A stretch of DNA of 59,827 nt from Planctomycetota bacterium (GCA_016872715.1 VGZD01000007.1:1-59827); one strand, 5' to 3'; numbered from the stretch's first letter, positions 50,901-58,113 are shown. Numbers and translations are program-made. Notes: generated from the sequence alone by a model not told the origin.

Positions 50901-51580
50901 TCGACGACCGAGAGCTCGGCCACGACGATGCGCTCCGACGCTTCGCAGCGATCGGAGTCGTACACCGACACGTACACGTCGAGCAGCGCTCCGTCGGAGG
51001 CGTCCGCGACCTGTCGCTCGAGCGCGGGGTGCAGCTTCTGCGCGGTGCGGGGCAGGCCGACCCAGCGCACGAAGTCGAGGGCCTCGACGCGCGCGAGCGC
51101 CTCGCGCCCGAGCGCGACCTTCATCGTGTAGTGCGGGTGGAATTCGATCACGCGCGCACCGGCGAGGCGCAGCGCTTCGAGGCGCGCGTCCGTGATGCGC
51201 TTGGCGAACATCACGAAGGCCCACGTGACGTCTTCCGGACGCCCGTCGGCGCGCACGCGCGCGAGCTCGGTCAACAGCAGCGGGTCGACGCGCTCGAGCG
51301 CCGGCGGATAGTGCGAGCCGCCCGCGAATCCGAGGAAGTAGGGATCGCCCGACGCGGGAGCGATCACGCGGTCGCCCGCGTCGCTCGCCTCGACCACCGC
51401 GCGGATGGGCAGCGGGATCGAGTCATCGAGTTCGCTCTCGAACGGGCCGTTGGGAGTGAACTCCGGCGGCGGGGCGGGGCGCGAGCGCGGGCCGACAGGC
51501 TCCTGCGTGGCCTGCAAGGCCAGCGCCGCGGGCGCGAGGAGCGAACAGGCGACGAGACGGTAGAAGTTGCGATGGAGCAT
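47909..51580 (-). CDS. Secreted subtilisin-family (S8) serine protease with C-terminal beta domains
   Basis: A 1,223-residue exported protein: signal peptide (about 1-22), propeptide-like region (to about 310), S8 catalytic domain with Asp337 ('GFADSGLETAH'), His369 ('NTHGSHVAG'), Asn481 of the oxyanion hole ('WAAGNNGNN') and Ser561 ('SGTSMATPHATG'). Then come a jelly-roll domain (about 640-790), a CARDB-like domain ('YVQPNENVTVTATATNP'), Fn3-like repeats (about 890-1090) and a final about 130-residue Cys-containing domain starting 'YCTAKTNSLGC' and ending 'FTVCQ'. I recall that last domain on many planctomycetal secreted proteins. The ATG at 51580 starts the signal peptide; the frame is open further upstream. 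Confidence 0.92.
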   Translation of the reverse strand: MLHRNFYRLVACSLLAPAALALQATQEPVGPRSRPAPPPEFTPNGPFESELDDSIPLPIRAVVEASDAGDRVIAPASGDPYFLGFAGGSHYPPALERVDPLLLTELARVRADGRPEDVTWAFVMFAKRITDARLEALRLAGARVIEFHPHYTMKVALGREALARVEALDFVRWVGLPRTAQKLHPALERQVADASDGALLDVYVSVYDSDRCEASERIVVAELSVVDPDGTERTLPGVAPAVKWMSRGWQEKRLVELGLDVYEYSDTIRAFRAHMPKAALEALLASDFVQFVEPDLPSSTQSAVEPHEESQPMISSDRMRATYDGGFSDTVIAGFADSGLETAHSDLNVWVAGWDLTATTGPWNDENTHGSHVAGTILGRGVGNAQKTGNAPGLASWGGTSRFYTNRIFDASGTGAVSLPTVMANFTSPVNDGTNVTRKPHVCNHSWGGGNGGWIGSEADCRTIDDQVHNQWQLHVWAAGNNGNNAAGSLMVQSSAKNALTIGNVLDYSDAIGDPGTLWSASSTGPAGDGRWKPNLTAPGRWISSVNAATANGYSNKSGTSMATPHATGVAAQIIDHHTWMGNWPEGVASLLMASATTKDNVTLTAPTDSHLDNYGAGRVQAWRAHGSNTNLSSSSWVYSLTNLATNADFTVNAGATRLVVCLFYSEGAASAGAARALVNDYDLYIDAPPVDTVNNNTGDYFAQQSGIDNCEIRILNNPAAGTWRWKLFNQSATSRIYAGVAVQVLYGDTTPAGALAVAAGPGDDYVQPNENVTVTATATNPAAGSVASAVFVDSTSIGDVLQSSSVTLDDGVVADLMGNQHLGRDVNLGDLIPGESETVTWVTRWASEGIKTWSASARSDNWIDPSTFITIYVDGTVPSAPSNLTSPTHPLNTWVSNSNPVFNWTEATDNLSGIDGYGETYSISPIAAAGIFSVKDMENVTTFTRPIPDGTWYWGIKAVDNSGNWGTTAANYGPFRVDVTPPTQPGVISSSTHSMGVQSCNTSVGVNWAASTDSASGLASYLYVINTLPAWDPVIGTALGAGATGTVFVLPSSSTPRYFHLRAVDGAGNRGPTRTLGPLLVNATSVVTYCTAKTNSLGCVPAIGTNAAQPSRSAGTFTVTCTNVLNQKSGLLFWGATLSTTPFQGGFKCVGNPTVRTVAVNSGGNALGNSCTGSYSFGFTTAYMNSVGLSPGDTVYAQWWMRDPASASTTGLSNAVTFTVCQ

Positions 51581-51972
51581 GGAGAGGCTCACTCGGATGG
51601 GGTTCACCCAGAGGGGGGTCACCCAGAGGGGGGGTCACCCAGAGGGTTTCATTGGAAGGGGGACGTGATCCACGCCTCGGGGGATGGCCCGCGAGTCGGG
51701 AGCGCGGCTCAATCTATCTACCACGCGTTCCTAGAATCGGGGCGGAGGGAGGGAACGTGACGGCTGATCGCGGAACTTCGCGCCAGCGAGCCGAGGCCTC
51801 GCGATACACAAGGGCGTCCCGCGGAGCACGCGCGCGCCGCCACCAACGGAGTCGGACGCCCGCTCGGGGGCGGTCTGCGTGTGCCCTGCGGCCGGGGCCT
51901 GTTTCGGGCCTGTTGCGGGCATTTCGGCGGCCCCCTGTGGAAGGGACGCGAGCGACGCTAGACACTGGGCGC
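51581..51972. other. 392-nt intergenic region between divergent subtilase and beta-CASP nuclease genes
   Basis: It holds three short direct repeats near the subtilase start (51604-51647) and a locally AT-richer stretch (about 51708-51738) with CAATCTATCTACC and CTAGAATC, a plausible promoter area for either gene. TAGACA ends 8 nt before the nuclease ATG, close to the TANNNT pattern seen elsewhere. I see no convincing gene in it. Confidence 0.5.
51604..51647. repeat. Three direct repeats of TCACCCAGAGGG
   Basis: The 12-mer TCACCCAGAGGG occurs at 51604, 51619 and 51635, spaced 15 and 16 nt apart and separated by short G runs. The array starts 24 nt upstream of the subtilase ATG. It could be an operator array or slippage-prone G-tract repeat. 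Confidence 0.85.
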
Positions 51973-53472
51973 ATGGAACTGGAGTTTCACGGCGCCACGG
52001 ATGGAACGACGGGCAATTGCCACGTCCTGCGCGCCGGCGGGCGCCAAGTGTTGCTCGAGTGCGGGCTGTTCCAAGGTCACCGCGGCGACACGTACCGCCG
52101 CAACTCGCAGTTCCACTTCGATCCGCGCTCGATCGACGCCGTGATCCTCTCGCACGCGCACATCGATCACTCCGGGCGCCTGCCGATGCTCGTGCGCGGC
52201 GGCTTCAAGGGGCCGATCCACTCGACCGGCGCGACGGTCGATCTCGCCGAGCCCATGCTGCTCGACAGCGCCAACATCCAGCTCAAGGACGCCGAGTTCC
52301 TCAACAAGCGCCGCGTGATGGACAAGGTGCGCGCGCGCAACGAGCACCGCGAGGAACGCCGCGGGGTGCGCCACAGATTGGCGCACTTCCACACCCACGA
52401 CGACGCGCCCGCGCTCGCGGTGTCGAACCCGCCCAAGCGCGAGGTGCTGCCCCTGTACCTCGAAGAAGACGTGCGCGACACCCTGCCGCGCTTCGTCCCC
52501 CACCACTGGGGCGAGTGGTTCCAGATCGGGCCGAACCTGCGCGTGCGGCTGCACGACGCCGGACACATCCTCGGCGCGTCGTGGGTCGAGCTCGAAGCCA
52601 AGGAACGCGGCCAGACCACGCGGGTCGTGTTCTCCGGCGACTACGGGCGACCCCAGCCGATCCTGCGCGATCCCGTGCCGCTCGCGAGCGCCGACGTCGT
52701 GATCTGCGAGAGCACCTACGGCGACCGCTGCCACCCGCCCGTCGACGACACGGAGGCGCAGCTCTCGCTCGCCGTCGAGCGCCTGCACAAGCGCCGCCGC
52801 GGCAAGCTCTTGATCCCGGCCTTCGCCGTGGGTCGCACCCAGCACATCCTCTACGCCCTCTCGCGCATCTTCGAGCGCAAGAAGATCTCCGACATCCCGG
52901 TGCACGTCGACAGTCCGCTCGCCAAGCGCGCGACCGAGATCGTCTACCAGCACCGCGAGTGCTTCGACGACGAGGCGCTCGCGCGGCTGCGCAAGGCCGA
53001 GTCGGGCGAGCACCGCCTCAAGGTGCACTTCACGCAGACCGTGGACGACAGCAAGGCGCTCAATCAGGCCAAGGGCCCGCTGGTGATCGTGTCGGCCTCG
53101 GGCATGATGGAGTCGGGCCGCATCCTGCACCACCTCGCGTGGTCGATCGGCAGTCCCGACACGGAAGTCGCCGTCGTCGGCTACCAAGCCCAAGGCACGC
53201 TCGGTCGCCGCCTCGTCGAGGGCGCGCGCGAAGTCAACATCCTCGGCATGCTGCACGCCGTGCGCGCGCGCATCACCGTGATGAACGGCTTCTCGGCGCA
53301 CGCGGACCGCGACGGGCTGCTGCAGACGCTCGTGCCGATCGCGCCGCAGTGCAAGACGCTGTTCTTGGTGCACGGCGAGAACGACCAGCGCCTGCCGCTC
53401 GCGCGCACGCTCGCTCAACGCGGCTTCGCGCGCGTCGAGTGTCCGCGCAACGCCGCGGTCTGGAAGCTGTGA
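51973..53472 (+). CDS. Metallo-beta-lactamase/beta-CASP family RNA-processing nuclease
   Basis: A 499-residue protein. The metallo-beta-lactamase motif H-x-H-x-D-H is at residues 61-66 ('SHAHIDHSG'), further ligands are in 'HDAGHILGAS' and 'VVFSGDYGR', and the beta-CASP cap has 'ICESTYGDR', 'IPAFAVGRTQHIL' and 'VSASGMMESGR'. The late 'NGFSAHADRDG' completes the site. Members are zinc-dependent RNases related to CPSF-73/YSH1. An insert at about 110-160 is rich in charged residues. The JAMM gene overlaps its stop by 4 nt (GTGA), a notable pairing. Confidence 0.92.
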   Translation: MELEFHGATDGTTGNCHVLRAGGRQVLLECGLFQGHRGDTYRRNSQFHFDPRSIDAVILSHAHIDHSGRLPMLVRGGFKGPIHSTGATVDLAEPMLLDSANIQLKDAEFLNKRRVMDKVRARNEHREERRGVRHRLAHFHTHDDAPALAVSNPPKREVLPLYLEEDVRDTLPRFVPHHWGEWFQIGPNLRVRLHDAGHILGASWVELEAKERGQTTRVVFSGDYGRPQPILRDPVPLASADVVICESTYGDRCHPPVDDTEAQLSLAVERLHKRRRGKLLIPAFAVGRTQHILYALSRIFERKKISDIPVHVDSPLAKRATEIVYQHRECFDDEALARLRKAESGEHRLKVHFTQTVDDSKALNQAKGPLVIVSASGMMESGRILHHLAWSIGSPDTEVAVVGYQAQGTLGRRLVEGAREVNILGMLHAVRARITVMNGFSAHADRDGLLQTLVPIAPQCKTLFLVHGENDQRLPLARTLAQRGFARVECPRNAAVWKL

Positions 53473-53858
53473 CGCCGACGCGCGCCTACCTGCCGATGGA
53501 CTTGCGCCTCGAGCTGCTCGGCCGCGCGCGCCGCGCCGCGCCGCGCGAGGCCTGCGGCTTGCTCGTCGGTCGCCGCCTTCCGGGAGCGGTGGCGATCGAG
53601 ACGCTCGCCGCGCTCGAAAACACCGCGCGGGACGACTCCGCCTTCGAGCTCGAACCGCTCGACGTGCTGGCGGCGGAGCGCGAGGCGTGCGCGCGCGGAC
53701 AAGTAGTGCTCGGTGCTTGGCACTCGCACGTCGACGCGCCAGCCGTGCCTTCCGTTCGCGACCTCACCCGAGCGGGCTACGCGCTCGCGCTGATCGTCTC
53801 GCTGCGCGAGGGCGACGTGCGCGTTTGGCACGGTCGCGAGGAACTCGCACTCGCCTGA
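53469..53858 (+). CDS. JAMM/MPN-domain metalloprotease (Mov34/PAD-1 family)
   Basis: A 129-residue single-domain protein with a complete JAMM motif: Glu27 ('REACGLL') and H-x-H-x7-S-x2-D at His85, His87, Ser95 and Asp98 ('WHSHVDAPAVPSVRD'). Such bacterial enzymes cleave C-terminal extensions from ubiquitin-like or sulfur-carrier proteins (for example Mec+ on CysO). No ThiS/MoaD-like or E1-like gene is in the window. Start is GTG at 53469 overlapping the nuclease stop; an ATG at 53496 would shorten it by 9 residues. Its TGA abuts the convergent gene's stop in TGATCA. Confidence 0.88.
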   Translation: MTPTRAYLPMDLRLELLGRARRAAPREACGLLVGRRLPGAVAIETLAALENTARDDSAFELEPLDVLAAEREACARGQVVLGAWHSHVDAPAVPSVRDLTRAGYALALIVSLREGDVRVWHGREELALA

Positions 53859-54383
53859 TCAGCAAAGCGGCGGGCCGTCCCAGCGACAGGTGGCACGGAC
53901 GACGTTGCCGCGCGCGTTGAACTCGAGCCGCTCGCACAGATCGCGCACGATCGCGAGCCCGCGCCCGGAGCGACGGCCCGGCAGCGGAGCGCGGGGCGCG
54001 CGCGGGTCGAAGCCGGCGCCGCTGTCCTCGACTTCGATCGCGAGCTCGGGCTCGCCCTGCGTCTCGCGCGCGGACAACTCGATGCGCACGCGACCGGAGT
54101 GATTCTCGCGCAGCAGCCGTTCGCGCAGCACGTAGTAGTCGCTGAACCCGCCCGCGCGCTCCTTGAGCGCGGAGTCGAGTCCGAGCACGCCATGCTCGAG
54201 CGCGTTGTGCCACAGCTCTGCGACGATCAACGTCACCGAGTCGAGCGCATCCCGCGGCCAGCCCGCGCGGGCGAGGGCCTGTTCGCAGGTCGCGACGGGA
54301 TCGGCGGCGTTGAGCTCGCAACCGGCGAGCTCGAGCGCGAAGCTCCAGCGCGCCTGGGCCCTGTTGGTAGTGAGCGGTCCCAC
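53859..54383 (-). CDS. RsbW-like serine kinase / anti-sigma factor (HATPase_c_2)
   Basis: A 174-residue protein with the GHKL ATP-binding core of anti-sigma kinases: the N box 'IVAELWHNALEHG' (about 53-65), G1 'VEDSGAGFDP' and G2 'GRRSGRGLAIVRDL'. There is no sensor or dimerisation helix of a histidine kinase. It probably phosphorylates the adjacent STAS protein and binds a sigma factor or other partner. The start is GTG at 54383. It lies 9 nt after the STAS gene. No sigma factor or PP2C phosphatase gene is nearby. Confidence 0.85.
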   Translation of the reverse strand: MGPLTTNRAQARWSFALELAGCELNAADPVATCEQALARAGWPRDALDSVTLIVAELWHNALEHGVLGLDSALKERAGGFSDYYVLRERLLRENHSGRVRIELSARETQGEPELAIEVEDSGAGFDPRAPRAPLPGRRSGRGLAIVRDLCERLEFNARGNVVRATCRWDGPPLC

Positions 54384-54392
54384 GGCGTGACC

Positions 54393-54695
54393 TCAGGCGA
54401 CGGTGAACCAGTGGCCGAAGTCGCTCGCCGACAGCGTGCGCGCCACGACCGGTCGCGGATGCTCGAGCGCCACGCGCGCGCCCTTGGAAGCGGCGAAGTC
54501 GCGCAGGAGCAACAGCATGCCGAGCGCGGAACTGTCGACGTACTCGGCGTCGTGCAGGTCGACCACGAACGCGCTGGGCTCGCGCTCGCACTCCTCGTAG
54601 GAGCGCAGGAAGGCCTCGCGGGAACGGAAGTCGAAGCGTCCGGCGATGTGCAGCGTCAGCGTTCCGTCGTCGGAGAGGGTGGAGAGGATCGGCAT
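54393..54695 (-). CDS. STAS-domain anti-sigma factor antagonist
   Basis: A 100-residue single STAS domain. 'EYVDSSALGMLLLLRDFA' (about 51-68) is the phospho-acceptor loop, where Ser56 matches the serine phosphorylated in SpoIIAA/RsbV (canonical D-S-S-G-L-G-x-L; here Ala replaces Gly). 'AFVVDLHDAEY' and 'VALEHPRPVVARTL' give the flanking strands. It is the partner of the downstream RsbW-like kinase in a partner-switching module. It is divergent from the cytochrome gene across 358 nt. Confidence 0.87.
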   Translation of the reverse strand: MPILSTLSDDGTLTLHIAGRFDFRSREAFLRSYEECEREPSAFVVDLHDAEYVDSSALGMLLLLRDFAASKGARVALEHPRPVVARTLSASDFGHWFTVA

Positions 54696-55053
54696 GGGAA
54701 CTGGCGTGGAGTTTCGACCGCCGGTGGACATTTCTTGGGCCCAGCGCGCCCGAGCGTCCCGACTTTGGGCAACGCCGCTCCGCGCGAGCCCCGAGCCGTA
54801 CCCACAGCGCTCGCCACCGTCCGCGGGGAGCTCGTTTTGCAAGCGGCCTCGGCGTGGATGTCCTGAACCAGCGGTCCAGAGCATCCGAAGCGGTTCCAAC
54901 GGACTTGCAGTCACAGGCCAAGGTGGCGCACTACGACGTCGAGGGACCGCAGCTCGCAGCGGCGCATCCCTTGTTCGACTCCCCCGCGGGGACCCCCGCG
55001 GAGTGGATCGACGAGCTCGCTCGGCGCGTCGACGGTCGGGTAAGTTCTGCCGC
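54696..55053. other. 358-nt intergenic region between STAS gene and multihaem cytochrome gene
   Basis: The region carries divergent promoters by position. A TAAGTT element lies at 55041-55046, just before the cytochrome GTG. A 67-codon open frame (54854-55057, GTG start) ends in GTGA overlap with the cytochrome start, but its codon use is mixed and I do not recognise the product. I see no RNA gene in it. Confidence 0.4.
55041..55046 (+). promoter_or_regulatory. Putative leaderless-type -10 element (TAAGTT)
   Basis: TAAGTT ends exactly 7 nt before the GTG at 55054 that begins the multihaem cytochrome. Same TANNNT-N7-start geometry as before 2112, 7901 and 16515. It supports both the GTG start and leaderless transcription. 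Confidence 0.5.
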
Positions 55054-56073
55054 GTGAAACTCCAGCCCTCGCTCGTTCCCGCCTGCGCCGTCGCGCTCGC
55101 CGCACTGCTCGCGTCCGCGCGCAGCGTGTGGCAGGCCCGCGCGCCCTGGCCGCTCAAGCCACCCGCCGCGCTGAGCGACGGTCGACCGGAGAAACTCGCG
55201 CGAGCGAGCGAGCTTTCCTGCGCGCCGTGCCACGCCGCGCAGGTCGAGGAATGGGCCGCCACGACCCATGCCTTGGCGTGGGAGAACGAGCCGTATCAGG
55301 AGGAACTCGTCGGCCGCAAGAAGGCCGAGAGCTGTCACGGCTGCCACGCGCCGGTGGCGCTGCACGGCGCGCTCGACGCGCTGCTCGCGGGCAAGCCCCA
55401 GGCGCGCGCGGACGCGCGCCACTTCGGAGTGTCGTGCGAGAGTTGCCATCTCGCGACCGATGGCGCGCTGCTCGGACCCACCGGTGCCGCCACCGACGAG
55501 CACGCGACGCGCAAGGGCACGAGCTTCGACGCGCAGGGCTCGAACGCGCTGTGCGCGAGCTGCCACCGCACCACCGTCGGGCCCGTGATCGGGCTCGCGC
55601 GCGACTTCGAGCAATCCGCGGGCGCGGCGGCGGGCGCGACCTGCGTCGGCTGCCACATGGCGCCGCGCGCGGAAGTGCCCGTCGAAGGGGTGGGTGTCGA
55701 AGGCCGCACGCGCACCGTGCGCAGCCACTCCTTGCAGACGCCGCGCGACCCAGCCTTCCTAGCGCTCGGCTTCGAGCTCACCCTCGCGCACGAGCCAGCG
55801 GGGCCGACGCTGCGCGTCCGCAACCTCGCCGGTCACCGCGTGCCCGGCCTGATCGGGCGCGAGATCGAGTTCGTGGCGACGGCGAGCGATGCGGCGCTCG
55901 AGGAGCTCGGGCGCGAGACGCTCACGCTCACCACCGAGAGCTACCTGAGGGTGGACGAGACGCTCGAGCTCGCGCTGCCCGCGCGCACCGCGCGCGTGCG
56001 CGTGCTCGGCCGCCACCACGACCCGCGCATGGACAAGCCGGTCACGTTCCTCGAGCGCGAGTTGGGTCCCTGA
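55054..56073 (+). CDS. Exported five-haem cytochrome c (cytochrome c554-like)
   Basis: A 339-residue protein with a signal-like N-terminus (about 1-25) and five CXXCH haem sites: CAPCH (56-60), CHGCH (94-98), CESCH (128-132), CASCH (167-171) and CVGCH (197-201). The spacing fits the c554/c-prime type multihaem family. After residue 215 comes a haem-free beta-rich domain ('LRVRNLAGHRVPGLIGREIEF'). It should be a periplasmic electron carrier or oxidoreductase; the redox partner is not known. The complex I genes are about 2 kb downstream but separately promoted. Start GTG is chosen because it opens the signal peptide. Confidence 0.85.
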   Translation: MKLQPSLVPACAVALAALLASARSVWQARAPWPLKPPAALSDGRPEKLARASELSCAPCHAAQVEEWAATTHALAWENEPYQEELVGRKKAESCHGCHAPVALHGALDALLAGKPQARADARHFGVSCESCHLATDGALLGPTGAATDEHATRKGTSFDAQGSNALCASCHRTTVGPVIGLARDFEQSAGAAAGATCVGCHMAPRAEVPVEGVGVEGRTRTVRSHSLQTPRDPAFLALGFELTLAHEPAGPTLRVRNLAGHRVPGLIGREIEFVATASDAALEELGRETLTLTTESYLRVDETLELALPARTARVRVLGRHHDPRMDKPVTFLERELGP

Positions 56074-56113
56074 GCGAGGCGGCGGTGAACGCGCTACGCT
56101 CGGCTCCCCCATC

Positions 56114-57742
56114 GTGCCACGTCTCTTCCGCTCCCTGCTGCTCGCCGTCGCCCTCGCGCTCCCAGTGGCGCTCCCAGTCGCGCTCCCAGTGGCGCTCCCA
56201 GTGGCGCTCCCAGTGGCGCCCGCACTCGCGTTCGCCCGCGCTGCGCCCGCGCGCGCGCAGACGGAGTCCGAGGACGCGGTCGGCCGCGCGCAGGCTTGGC
56301 TCGCGCGCGCGCGAGGGACGACGATCGCGCTCTCCGACGAGGACGTGCGCACGCTCGAGCGCTGGCTCGACGACCTGCGGCTCGTGCAAGTGATCCAACC
56401 GGAGCGTCGCACGGTCGTGTTCGCGTTGCTGCTCGACCTCGCCGCGCTCGACCCCGGTGAGGTCGTTCCGCCGACTCTGCAGACGCCGCAGCTGCGCATG
56501 CGCGTGGGACGCGCGGCGTTCGCGGCCCTCGGTCCCGCGCTCGACCTGTCGCGGGACGGTGCGACCCAGCGCTGGCTGGCGCGCGAGGTGCTCGGAAGCG
56601 AAGCGCAGACCAGCCGCGCGCGGCGCATCGAGGCGCTGGAGTGCCTCGAGGGTCGGCGCGAGCACGAGACGCTCTCCGCCCTGCTGCACTGTGCGCGGGC
56701 TCCCGACGCGCAGGTGCGCGAGTTGGCGATGCGCGCGCTCGTCGGCTGGCCCGACGACGGCGTGCACTACTTCATGCTCACCCAGTTCGAAGCCAATGAG
56801 CGGCGCCCGGGCTGGGTCAACGTCGCGCTCGTGCGCCAACACTTCCAGAGCGCGGAACGCATCGGTCAGGGCCGCGCGGCCGAGGCCGTGGTGGCGTTCC
56901 TGCGACCGGCGCTGGTGTCGACGAGCTGGCGCGACGCCGTGCGCGCCCTGCCGCTGCTCGCTCGGGTGGACGATGCGCTGGCCGTGCCGGTACTGATCGA
57001 GAGCCTCGGACTGTGGGTCGCGCGGCGCGAGGCGCGGGGCGGCTCGCGGCGGGTCGAGGGCGAGTTCGTGGCCGAGCTGCGACGGCGTTCGGGGCGCACC
57101 ATGGGCGCCTTTCCGGAGCGCTGGTCGGCGTGGTGGCGCGCGCGCAGCGCGGGCACGCTCGTCGATGACCCCGCACAGGCCGAGGCGCCGACCTCGCGGA
57201 CGAGTTTCTATGGCTTGCGGCCGGAGACCGACCGGGTGACCTTCCTGATCGACGCCTCGGGTTCGATGAACGAGCAGGTGTCCGAGGGAGTCACGCGCTA
57301 TGCGCAGGCGCTCGAGCAACTGCTCGGCTTTCTCGACGGCCTCGGCGAGGGCGCGCGCTTCCGAATCGTGCTGTTCGATTCCAAGCCGCGGGTCTGGAAG
57401 GACAGCTTGCAGCCCGCCACGCGCAGCTCGATCGCGGCCGCGGAGCGCTGGGCGGCCTACCAACGACCCGACGGCGGGACCTACCTCAAGCCGGGGGTGG
57501 AGGCCTGTCTAAGGGTCGGATTGGACGGAAAAATCGACCTACGGCGCCTCGAGGAGGACACGGTGATCGTGCTTTGCGACGGGGAGACGGCCGAGGGTCG
57601 GGGCTGGATCTGGCCGTGGTGGCGCGAGGTGGCGGAGGAGAGTTGCATCAACGTGCACTGCGTGCAGCTCGGCTCGGGCGGCAACGGCGCGCTCGAGGCG
57701 CTGGCCGAAGTCTCCGGCGGCGAGTTCGTGCGCGTGCCGTAG
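56114..57742 (+). CDS. Exported HEAT-like / VWA-domain protein
   Basis: A 542-residue protein. The signal peptide contains five LPVA repeats encoded by a 12-bp tandem repeat. Residues 50-320 are helical and repeat-like ('[18 protein letters not shown]', '[22 protein letters not shown]'). A VWA domain follows with the MIDAS Asp380-x-Ser382-x-Ser384 ('[10 protein letters not shown]') and '[14 protein letters not shown]'. It differs from BatA/BatB in having no membrane helix after the signal. The VWA site suggests metal-dependent protein binding in the periplasm or outside. The start is GTG at 56114; TACGCT lies 13 nt upstream. Confidence 0.78.
   Translation: MPRLFRSLLLAVALALPVALPVALPVALPVALPVAPALAFARAAPARAQTESEDAVGRAQAWLARARGTTIALSDEDVRTLERWLDDLRLVQVIQPERRTVVFALLLDLAALDPGEVVPPTLQTPQLRMRVGRAAFAALGPALDLSRDGATQRWLAREVLGSEAQTSRARRIEALECLEGRREHETLSALLHCARAPDAQVRELAMRALVGWPDDGVHYFMLTQFEANERRPGWVNVALVRQHFQSAERIGQGRAAEAVVAFLRPALVSTSWRDAVRALPLLARVDDALAVPVLIESLGLWVARREARGGSRRVEGEFVAELRRRSGRTMGAFPERWSAWWRARSAGTLVDDPAQAEAPTSRTSFYGLRPETDRVTFLIDASGSMNEQVSEGVTRYAQALEQLLGFLDGLGEGARFRIVLFDSKPRVWKDSLQPATRSSIAAAERWAAYQRPDGGTYLKPGVEACLRVGLDGKIDLRRLEEDTVIVLCDGETAEGRGWIWPWWREVAEESCINVHCVQLGSGGNGALEALAEVSGGEFVRVP
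56158..56217 (+). repeat. Five 12-bp tandem repeats inside a signal-peptide coding region
   Basis: GCTCCCAGTGGC is repeated five times without spacers (copy 2 has one G-to-C change). Each unit adds Leu-Pro-Val-Ala in frame, so copy-number change would lengthen or shorten the hydrophobic core of the signal peptide without breaking the frame. Confidence 0.95.
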
Positions 57743-57798
57743 TCGGCACGGAGAGCAGGGTCGAACGCTGGGGCGCGCTCGCGAGGGGCGCGAGCCGC

Positions 57799-57816
57799 CG
57801 AGCGCGGCCGCGCTCG
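57799..57816 (+). terminator. GC palindrome after the VWA gene
   Basis: An 18-nt perfect palindrome able to form a 7-bp stem with a GGCC loop, 56 nt after the VWA gene's stop and 300 nt before nuoA. It may be a terminator, but no T-tract follows. Confidence 0.3.
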
Positions 57817-57862
57817 GAGACGCGACCGCGCGCGATGCGCTCGAGCGGAAGCCGCGCGGCGA

Positions 57863-57891
57863 TTCCATCGAAGCGCGGGCACCGCTATGCT
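57863..57891 (+). promoter_or_regulatory. Weak sigma-70-like promoter candidate for the nuo operon
   Basis: TTCCAT and TATGCT are separated by 17 nt. The -10 matches consensus at four positions and the -35 at only two. It is the best pair I see in the nuoA leader and implies a leader of over 200 nt. Confidence 0.2.
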
Positions 57892-58113
57892 CTCGGCCCC
57901 CAAGAAACGACGGCGGAGGTACTTGCAACGGCGGAGGGCCTGCGCGGCCAGCTGTGGTCGGTGCGTCCCGCTGCCCCATCTTCCGCCCCATCCCGCACCC
58001 CGACCGCCGTCCAAAGGCCCGCCCCCCCCAAGGGGTCGGGACGCTCGGCCGCAGGGGTGCCACCCCGCGAGCACAGCCCCCCGCTGGTGGCGGGCGCGCT
58101 CGCGCCGAAAGCG

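Larger units (their letters stand above)
57743..58113. other. 371-nt intergenic region upstream of nuoA
   Basis: It holds an 18-nt GC palindrome at 57799-57816, a weak sigma-70-like pair TTCCAT (57863-57868) and TATGCT (57886-57891) separated by 17 nt, and a run of C from about 58022. The promoter of the nuo operon must be here. No gene is recognised; the frame open upstream of nuoA has no homology I can see. Confidence 0.5.

Noticed and set aside
54841..54925. Possible tRNA-like segment (GACTGCAAGTC on the minus strand)
   Set aside because: It resembles a tRNA-Cys anticodon loop, but the anticodon stem mismatches and no T-arm or acceptor stem pairs.
54854..55057. 67-codon frame with a GTG start ending in GTGA overlap with the cytochrome gene
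   Set aside because: The overlap mimics real junctions, but third-position GC is mixed, there is no recognised domain, and the leaderless-type TAAGTT element lies inside it. Kept only as a note on the intergenic region.
57863..57891. Strong sigma-70 promoter for nuoA
   Set aside because: Only the -10 is reasonable and the -35 matches at two positions. Listed at low confidence only.
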